NCBI GenBank assembly: GCA_029262095.1
Contig: JAJDAB010000168.1
Coordinates: 1-12,735 of the forward strand
Origin: Candidatus Hydrogenedentota bacterium
Lineage (GTDB): Bacteria > Hydrogenedentota > Hydrogenedentia > Hydrogenedentales > SLHB01
Reading direction: 5' to 3'
DNA: 12,735 nt
Part shown: piece after piece, positions 7,924 through 12,735 of the stretch
How positions within the stretch are numbered: the first letter of the stretch is position 1
How the letters are laid out: each line of letters begins with the position of its first letter
Notes under the pieces: model-generated
Database searches by the model: none
What the model saw: only the letters and a program-made list of their open reading frames with translations
Told to the model about the DNA's origin: nothing
Program-made: the position numbers and the translations under genes

Positions 7924-9324
7924 TTATCTCAATTCGATTTCAGTCACGCCATCCAGACTAAACGGCAAAATGTCGGGTATCACGTTGACGTCTGTCGTAA
8001 ATTTGAACGGTGTCTCGAATCCACTATCGAAGACGAGCTCGACGAAGAAAGCGGTATAGCCCTTCTCCGGCTTATCGACTTGCGCGAAGTATTCGTTTCC
8101 GTCGCCGCGCAACGGTGTCTTCGTCCAAGCTTTCCCGATCGTGTCCAAGCGAAAGTCGCGCGCGTCCGGATTGCTCGCTTGCCACAGGTTTACTTCCAGC
8201 GGCTTATCCAACGTCGTTACGACGATGGGACCGTCCTTCTTGAGTTCCCAGGTGAAAGTCGGCCGGTCGGAATCGTGGAGAATGGACTGATAAAACGCCA
8301 GCATGCTCTCCCGCGCGTCCGATCCCGCGAGGTTGTGTTTCGCGTTCGGCACGTATCTCAAGTGCTTCTCGTCCGGCATTTCCAGGAAATAGAATTGCGA
8401 ATTGTCGGGAAGAAAATACTGATCGCCAGAAGCATTGATCACATACTTCGGAATCTTCAGCCGTTCCCGGTCCCGGTACATGTAAGGGTCTTCTATTTCC
8501 AGGATTTCATTCAACGCAGGCGTCCCCAAGAGACTGGGATACAAACTGTGCCTGACATAATCGCCTAACGCGGTCGAGAAAAATCCATACGCCGCAAAGT
8601 GATGCCGGGTGATAGCTTCCGTGTTCAGCGCGTCAATCACCAGCGGGATAATTGCGTCGACGCGTTCATCCATCACGCCCACCAGCCACGTCGTCCATGC
8701 GCGCTTTGATCCCCCCGCGACAACGAATGCGTTGATATCGATTTCACCGCCTTCTTTGCTCGCGAAGAATTCCTGAATCGCGTCCATCGCCCGTACGCCG
8801 CTTTTCACCATCGGCAACCGCGCCAACCATTCTTCATCATGCGTCATGATGTATTTCACGCGGGTATACGCAATCAGGTCGTCTTCGTATCGCCCATGAT
8901 CTTTTGCATCGGCAAAAAAGAGCGGTTGATTTGGAACCATGCCAAGGTTTGCGACAACCGAGTTGGACTCCAGTGCAAGGTCAAGATGCCGGTCTGATAC
9001 TTCGCTCGGCGCATCATCGCCGTTCGCGCCCCCGCCGATGTAGAGCATCGCGGTGTCATGTTCCAACTTGTCTGGTCTGATGACTGTCAGCCAGTGCGTC
9101 CAAACCGCTCGGTCCACTTCTTTCTCAGAGCGCCAACGTTGTGAGGTCAAGTGCAATACGTGCGCGGTGTACCCATCGCCGTCGATCGTCGACTTCACCT
9201 TCCAAGCGTACGCATCGTCCGGCTTCGCGATGTACCGGTCCAGCGCCGTTTCATTAGCGAACGCCGCGCCGACGAGCATCGTGAGCAGCAAGAAGCAGAC
9301 AACGTTTCTATACATCCGAGTCAT
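7924..9324 (-). CDS. PhoPQ-activated pathogenicity-related (PqaA-like) secreted alpha/beta hydrolase
   Basis: A 466-residue protein with an N-terminal signal peptide (NVVCFLLLTMLVGAAFA then NETALDRYI). Family landmarks are ALDRYIAKPDDAYAW and WTHWLTVIRP. The likely nucleophile elbow is GGSKRAWTTWL with S206. The acid is in NASGDQYFLPDNS (D301) and the histidine in VPNAKHNLAG (H330), giving a complete Ser-Asp-His triad in alpha/beta-hydrolase order. The C-terminal 100 residues form a beta-rich domain. I prefer the ATG at 9324, with GGGAG nine bases upstream; 9330 is possible and the frame opens as far as 9387. The family name comes from a PhoPQ-regulated Salmonella gene; no biochemical substrate is established to my knowledge. 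Nothing here implies virulence. It lies 104 bases after the LolA-like gene and 25 before the oxidoreductase. Confidence 0.9.
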   Translation of the reverse strand: MTRMYRNVVCFLLLTMLVGAAFANETALDRYIAKPDDAYAWKVKSTIDGDGYTAHVLHLTSQRWRSEKEVDRAVWTHWLTVIRPDKLEHDTAMLYIGGGANGDDAPSEVSDRHLDLALESNSVVANLGMVPNQPLFFADAKDHGRYEDDLIAYTRVKYIMTHDEEWLARLPMVKSGVRAMDAIQEFFASKEGGEIDINAFVVAGGSKRAWTTWLVGVMDERVDAIIPLVIDALNTEAITRHHFAAYGFFSTALGDYVRHSLYPSLLGTPALNEILEIEDPYMYRDRERLKIPKYVINASGDQYFLPDNSQFYFLEMPDEKHLRYVPNAKHNLAGSDARESMLAFYQSILHDSDRPTFTWELKKDGPIVVTTLDKPLEVNLWQASNPDARDFRLDTIGKAWTKTPLRGDGNEYFAQVDKPEKGYTAFFVELVFDSGFETPFKFTTDVNVIPDILPFSLDGVTEIELR

Positions 9325-9428
9325 AGACATTCTCTCCCGAGCCGTGGTTCTTGTCGTCCAGGCGATCTGCAAGACGCTCGTGGACAACGGACTTGAGCGA
9401 TTACCTTAGCGAATTGGGCGACGTGGTG

Positions 9429-10223
9429 TCACTTCTCCGAACCGCGCAGGGAACCGTTCGGCGTCACGCCAAGTATCGCGTCGATGCGCTCTTGGCTGAA
9501 CGTCTGAAACAAATCCCCGACGCCGAAGTCCTTCAGGTCAATGTTCTGGTCAATGCTAACGAAATCGAGATCAAGTCCCATCATCCCGGCGTCGATGCGT
9601 ACGTTGCGCGGTATAAGGACGCCACCCTCCATCTGATAGTCATCGTAGTAACGAAACATGTTTGCCGCCCGATCGTCGATGCGGCGCAAAAGCCCCGTCT
9701 TCTTGCTGAAGAAGGCCAATAGGGGCGACCCCTCAACCGGCAAAATTTCGACGCGGTAACACGCGTCCTCATCGATGGTTGAATCACCAGTGACGTTCGT
9801 TTCGCCCGACTCACGGGTCCAATCGAGAAACGGATTTAATTGTCCGTGACGTTTCGTGTCGGTGGCCAACGCATCGTCCATGGCCGACCGTTCGCCGGGC
9901 GAAATCCATCGCCAGGGATTTCCGCCTGTGAGTCCAATGACGATCGGATCATAGTCGTCGACCACGATCACGCGTCGATAGTCCGGCGGGCAAAAAAATT
10001 CGACCAGCTCGCCTTCCATTCCATGGTCGGGCAAATCTACTTTCGCAACGATCACGCGATTCCGAATATTCGCATACGCCTCGCGACCGCCGCACACGTC
10101 CACGAATCGCTGGATGATCGCATGGCCCGACGGATGACCATTGTCCGCGACAGCGGACTCCAAAATCGCAAACAATGCCGCGATCATTAAGATGTACGTT
10201 GCTGGTGCAACTCTAGTTGACAC
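9429..10223 (-). CDS. Secreted LolA-like/outer-membrane lipoprotein-sorting-like protein
   Basis: A 264-residue exported protein starting at a GTG (10223) with AGGTG upstream; the next ATG at 10187 would remove the charged start of the signal peptide. The hydrophobic stretch YILMIAALFAILESAVA is followed by a likely cleavage before DNGHPSG. The mature part begins with IIQRFVDVCGGREAYANI, typical of LolA-like proteins in which a helix ending in GG-REA precedes a curved antiparallel sheet. Beta strands follow: VIVAKVDLP, GELVEFFCPPDYRRVIVV, then LLAFFSKKTGLLRRID and a YDDYQMEGGVLIPRNVRI strand pair. No catalytic motif is visible. It may bind a lipid or hydrophobic ligand in the periplasm (inference). 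It follows the metallo-hydrolase gene by 33 bases, so the two are probably co-transcribed. Confidence 0.68.
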   Translation of the reverse strand: MSTRVAPATYILMIAALFAILESAVADNGHPSGHAIIQRFVDVCGGREAYANIRNRVIVAKVDLPDHGMEGELVEFFCPPDYRRVIVVDDYDPIVIGLTGGNPWRWISPGERSAMDDALATDTKRHGQLNPFLDWTRESGETNVTGDSTIDEDACYRVEILPVEGSPLLAFFSKKTGLLRRIDDRAANMFRYYDDYQMEGGVLIPRNVRIDAGMMGLDLDFVSIDQNIDLKDFGVGDLFQTFSQERIDAILGVTPNGSLRGSEK

Positions 10224-10256
10224 TCGAACACCTGCGGTAGTCGTGAGCCTAAATTC

Positions 10257-11237
10257 TTATTCTACGGTAAATGCCATGCCATCACGACCGACAATAATCG
10301 GGCCGGAGTAGATTTTCGACATCCCACGCACGAACATCGTCTCCGGTGCGTCCTGTGGAGGAATGCTCGGTACCAGGTGGGTGAGCACGACCTTTTTCAC
10401 GTTGGCCGCTTTGGCGATTTCCGCGACTTCCTGCGCGGAGGTGTGGTGCGACATCAGGTCTTCCAGCATTGCAGCGCCCCGTGGATTTCTGCGTTTGAGG
10501 CCGGGCAGCGCGGCATTCAGGAGGGTGGCGTTCATGGCTTCATGAATGAGCAGGTCACAGTCCTGCGCCGCGGCGATCAGGCTATCGGATTTTTTCGTAT
10601 CGCCCGATACGACAATGGACTTCCCTTCGTAATCGAAGCGATAACCAACCGCCGGAACGACCGGCTTATGGTTTACGTTGAACATCGTGATCTTGAGCCC
10701 GTCCTCATCGAATATCACCCCGGGCTCAAACTCTTGAACGGTCGCATGCATGGCTTGATTTGACCAATGGTCGCCGTGATGCTCGAGCCGGTACTTTTCG
10801 TCAATGGCGACAGATTCGACCACCTTGCCCACCACATCCTTCGTGCCCTTGGGACCCAATACCGGCTGCGGGCGCTCAGCGCCGGCGGCTCCCCGACCGA
10901 ACAGCACGCGGTCTAAGTCGCCGTAGTGGTCGAGATGAAAATGCGTGAACAACACGTAATCGACTTGACGATAACCGTTCTCGTCTAGGCGCTCCTGACT
11001 TCCAGGGCCGGTATCGACCATGAACGTCTTTCCGCCGGCGACGATTAGTGTGGACGCATTCGCGCGGGCCGGATTCGGAATGGGAATGCCCGTGCCCAAC
11101 AGGACGGCGTGAAGGCCCGTATCAGGAATTTTTGAAGATGGCGCCACGACATTTAGGGCTTGACTGTGAGCAATATTGGCCATGGACAAAGCGAGCACTG
11201 TGCCAAGAAAAAAACAAGCGTGTCGAACGGCCGGCAT
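10257..11237 (-). CDS. Secreted metallo-beta-lactamase-fold hydrolase (RNase Z/arylsulfatase-like)
   Basis: A 326-residue protein with a signal peptide (ACFFLGTVLALSMANIAHS) and a complete MBL-fold metal set. THFHLDH at 98-104 supplies H99, H101, D103 and H104. VVSGDT has D213, and VLTHLVP has H287. The opening VLLGTGIPIPNPARANAS and the SHHTSAQEVAEIA helix resemble the RNase Z / AtsA-type branch. Export argues against a tRNA-processing role and for a periplasmic phosphodiesterase, lactonase or sulfatase. The ATG at 11237 is chosen because AAGGA lies eight bases upstream and the signal peptide begins there. ATGs at 11264 and 11405 are in frame, but the latter overlaps the nitronate monooxygenase remnant. 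It is probably the first gene of the minus-strand block; no clear promoter was found in the 118 bases upstream. Confidence 0.88.
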   Translation of the reverse strand: MPAVRHACFFLGTVLALSMANIAHSQALNVVAPSSKIPDTGLHAVLLGTGIPIPNPARANASTLIVAGGKTFMVDTGPGSQERLDENGYRQVDYVLFTHFHLDHYGDLDRVLFGRGAAGAERPQPVLGPKGTKDVVGKVVESVAIDEKYRLEHHGDHWSNQAMHATVQEFEPGVIFDEDGLKITMFNVNHKPVVPAVGYRFDYEGKSIVVSGDTKKSDSLIAAAQDCDLLIHEAMNATLLNAALPGLKRRNPRGAAMLEDLMSHHTSAQEVAEIAKAANVKKVVLTHLVPSIPPQDAPETMFVRGMSKIYSGPIIVGRDGMAFTVE

Positions 11238-11355
11238 TTGAAGATTCCTTCGTTGAAATTGCATTACGAGCGAAGCACTTAGTCGATGTGTCTCACTTTG
11301 CGTTGGTTCAACCGAATCGCTGAGTCTACGGTCCAGCATTGGGAACTTGCAATGT

Positions 11356-11667
11356 TCAAGCAATACGCGACAACACTTCCGTTGCCTGATTTGCCATGTC
11401 TTCAACGACTTGGCGAGCGGGTTTGATTTCGTTCAGTAGTCCACTGACTTGGCCGACCATGACTGGTTGAATACGCGGGACATCCGGTTTGGCATCCATG
11501 AGAGCGGGTTGCGATACGAGAAATTGAAGCGGCATAGACAACGGTTCTACGGGACCATTCGCCCAGGCATTGATCCATTCGTTCTTGAGACTACGGCAGT
11601 TCTTGCCCACCCACATAATCGGGAGTTCGATGCCGAGTCTTTCACATAGAGGCGATATTAACCTATT
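11356..11667 (-). pseudogene. Nitronate monooxygenase remnant with in-frame internal deletion
   Basis: The 3' part (11356-11613) encodes the C-terminal quarter of a nitronate monooxygenase (2-nitropropane dioxygenase family). It has VGKNCRSLKNEWINAW, then PLSMPLQFLV and VMVGQVSGLLNEIKPARQVV, before the stop at 11356. Reading the same frame further upstream gives SPLCERLGIELPIM (about 11614-11655), which matches the very N-terminus of the family, where a LGI-x-x-PI motif precedes the FMN-barrel's first strand. The join lies near 11614. About 250 residues forming the FMN barrel and active site are therefore missing, without a frame break. No start codon precedes the N-terminal piece. A short product from the ATG at 11616 (86 aa) would have no active site. 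Family members are 320-370 aa and oxidise alkyl nitronates or propionate-3-nitronate with FMN. I call it a dead gene. Confidence 0.7.
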
Positions 11668-11752
11668 GCTCTCTGGATTCTCTCCATCATTTCTAATGCA
11701 CCAGCCCTATAAAAGGCCAAGAATGGAGCCTGATCTTGAATGAAGCAAATGA

Positions 11753-11770
11753 TTAAATCGTTCGATTGAA
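11753..11770. promoter_or_regulatory. Candidate TetR operator (imperfect palindrome)
   Basis: TTAAATCG-TT-CGATTGAA is an 18-base palindrome with one mismatched pair (arms 11753-11760 and 11763-11770). It overlaps the proposed -35 of the regulator gene just downstream, the normal place for an autoregulatory TetR-family operator. Assignment is inference from position and symmetry only. Confidence 0.4.
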
Positions 11771-11794
11771 ATTCTTTATCAAGTCGCGTATTGT
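11766..11794 (+). promoter_or_regulatory. Sigma-70-like promoter of the TetR-family gene
   Basis: TTGAAA (11766-11771) and TATTGT (11789-11794) are separated by exactly 17 bases, matching five of six and four of six consensus positions. Transcription would begin near 11801, just ahead of GGAG (11808-11811) and the GTG at 11821. This placement rules out the upstream in-frame TTG at 11791 as the translation start. Confidence 0.5.
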
Positions 11795-11820
11795 CCGGCG
11801 GACTTACGGAGATCCCCCTC

Positions 11821-12465
11821 GTGCCGACATCGACAACAACAATGAACGATACAAAGACCGCGATTATAGACGCAGCGGAAATCATGATGGCTGAGCACGG
11901 CGTCAACGGCGTCTCGATACGCGCTATTCTGGCGAAGGCGGAAGCAAACCCGGCCGCCCTCCACTACCACTTCAACTCGCGCGACGGGTTGATTGAGGCG
12001 ATGATTGCGCGTTACGGTCGGATTCCAAGTCTTCGGCGGCTTGAATTGATGTCTGAGTTTGATCGGTCAGGCCGATCTCCTTCCGTTCAAGATGTTGTGA
12101 ATTTCATTGTTGACCCGATGATAGATTTGTTGAAGCAGCACGGTGACGCCGGACGACGGTTCCTGCGATTCGTCGCGCGACTTCAATCCGACAGAACAGG
12201 CCTCCATCTCTTCGAAGAGCGCAAGCATTTTCCAGAGATACGCGAACGTCTGGAAGGCATGCTCGTTGAAGCGTGTCCGATCGCCCCGAAAGCCGAATTG
12301 GAAATACGAATCACGATGATGATTGATACAATGTTGCAGTCTCTCTCCAATGCTAAGTTTATGACGCAGGAATGGGACGGTGAAGGGCCTCAAGAAGATT
12401 TGGCCCAATTCGCGCGAACGCTTAAAGCATTTCTGGCTGGAGGGTTGGCAGCTCCTGCAAGCTGA
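11821..12465 (+). CDS. TetR/AcrR-family transcriptional regulator
   Basis: A 214-residue one-component repressor. The N-terminal helix-turn-helix domain reads IIDAAEIMMAEHGVNGVSIR, then AILAKAEANPAALHYHFNSR and DGLIEAMIARY, an ordinary TetR DNA-binding domain. The C-terminal helical domain has a likely ligand pocket and dimer face; the ligand cannot be told. The GTG at 11821 is preferred: GGAG lies nine bases upstream and a promoter fits just before it. The ATG at 11842 (MNDTKTAII) is the alternative and has no ribosome site. The gene is divergent from the dead nitronate monooxygenase gene and 54 bases upstream of a DUF1330-like gene in the same direction. It may have controlled either or both, as well as itself. 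Confidence 0.9.
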   Translation: MPTSTTTMNDTKTAIIDAAEIMMAEHGVNGVSIRAILAKAEANPAALHYHFNSRDGLIEAMIARYGRIPSLRRLELMSEFDRSGRSPSVQDVVNFIVDPMIDLLKQHGDAGRRFLRFVARLQSDRTGLHLFEERKHFPEIRERLEGMLVEACPIAPKAELEIRITMMIDTMLQSLSNAKFMTQEWDGEGPQEDLAQFARTLKAFLAGGLAAPAS

Positions 12466-12519
12466 ATACAAGTTCACCAAGATTGAAAACGAAGCCCGAA
12501 CGCAACGAGGAGAAAAGCA

Positions 12520-12735
12520 ATGGGCGACGACAACACGCAAGACACGAGACGTGAGTTCATGGGTACAACTGGCGCTGCGGCAGGCCTCGCGGCGCTGGCG
12601 GCCGCATTCGCGGGCAACACGGCGGTGGGAGCACAGACTATGGAATTGAACGCCTTGCAACCGACTCCGGAACAAATTCAGGCCTTTATGAAATTACCGG
12701 AAGAGCCCGTGGTGATGGTCAATCTGTTGAAGTTT
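12520..12735 (+). CDS. Tat-exported DUF1330-like protein, 3' end outside window
   Basis: The first 72 codons are visible and the frame is open at the window edge. The ATG at 12520 has GAGGAG seven bases upstream, the best ribosome site in the window. The N-terminus TRREFMGTTGAAAGLAALAA is a twin-arginine signal, with likely cleavage near AQT. The mature part starts PTPEQIQAFMKLPEEPVVMV followed by NLLKF. The last piece is the characteristic first strand of DUF1330 and related dimeric ferredoxin-like (alpha-beta barrel) proteins. Most DUF1330 proteins are short and cytoplasmic, so Tat export is worth noting. It is probably co-transcribed with the TetR gene 54 bases upstream. Function is unknown. 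Confidence 0.72.
   Translation, partial: MGDDNTQDTRREFMGTTGAAAGLAALAAAFAGNTAVGAQTMELNALQPTPEQIQAFMKLPEEPVVMVNLLKF

Noticed and set aside
11791..11820. TTG at 11791 as start of the TetR gene
   Set aside because: It falls inside the proposed -10 element and has no ribosome site; GTG 11821 has GGAG at good spacing.
11658..11906. Minus-strand 82-codon frame ending EMMERIQRAIG
   Set aside because: It overlaps the TetR promoter and first codons and I recognise no family. It might contain the tail of a lost gene upstream of the nitronate monooxygenase, but the evidence is too thin to list.
12067..12675. Minus-strand 202-codon open frame
   Set aside because: Antisense to the TetR gene and the start of the DUF1330-like gene, both of which have clear motifs; no domain recognised.

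Overview
The window is about 12.7 kb of bacterial DNA with moderate GC content and tightly packed genes. It holds eleven genes or gene remnants plus small regulatory and repeat features. No tRNA, rRNA, CRISPR array, transposase or phage gene was seen. Tat-exported Gfo/Idh/MocA oxidoreductase, a PhoPQ-activated pathogenicity-related protein and several secreted small-domain proteins suggest a Gram-negative environmental heterotroph. Planctomycete/Verrucomicrobia-like or Hydrogenedentes-like lineages are the best guess. That placement is inferred from gene content only.

Layout: (1) 1-2984, minus strand, 3' end outside the window: a large fused glyoxylate-cycle enzyme with malate synthase at the N-terminus and an ICL2-type isocitrate lyase at the C-terminus. 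(2) 3248-3964, plus strand: a remnant of a large polytopic membrane protein of the spermidine-synthase-like/SAM-methyltransferase type. Its soluble catalytic middle appears to be cut out in frame and its 3' end is lost. (3) 3873-11237, minus strand: a seven-gene block. In transcription order it encodes a secreted metallo-beta-lactamase-fold hydrolase, a secreted LolA-like protein, a secreted PqaA-like alpha/beta hydrolase, a Tat-exported Gfo/Idh/MocA oxidoreductase, an acyl-CoA dehydrogenase, an APH-fold kinase and a DUF6285 protein. The last three are packed with 11- and 4-nt gaps and form one functional unit. A strong inverted repeat separates them from the four exported proteins. (4) 11356-11667, minus strand: a nitronate monooxygenase remnant in which a few N-terminal residues run straight into the C-terminal quarter. 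(5) 11821-12735, plus strand: a TetR-family regulator with a good promoter and a candidate self-operator, followed by the start of a Tat-exported DUF1330-like protein.

How the genes fit together: the acyl-CoA dehydrogenase / kinase / DUF6285 trio matches the logic of the Pseudomonas levulinate genes lvaC-lvaA-lvaB and of mammalian ACAD10/ACAD11. In those systems a 4-hydroxyacyl-CoA is phosphorylated on its hydroxyl and then converted to a 3-hydroxyacyl-CoA that can enter beta-oxidation. The acetyl-CoA produced would be assimilated through the glyoxylate shunt, which the fused synthase-lyase provides in a single polypeptide. Both halves are therefore consistent with growth on fatty or hydroxy acids. 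The two in-frame internal-deletion remnants bracket the minus-strand block and suggest recent rearrangement or gene decay, or an assembly problem to be excluded.
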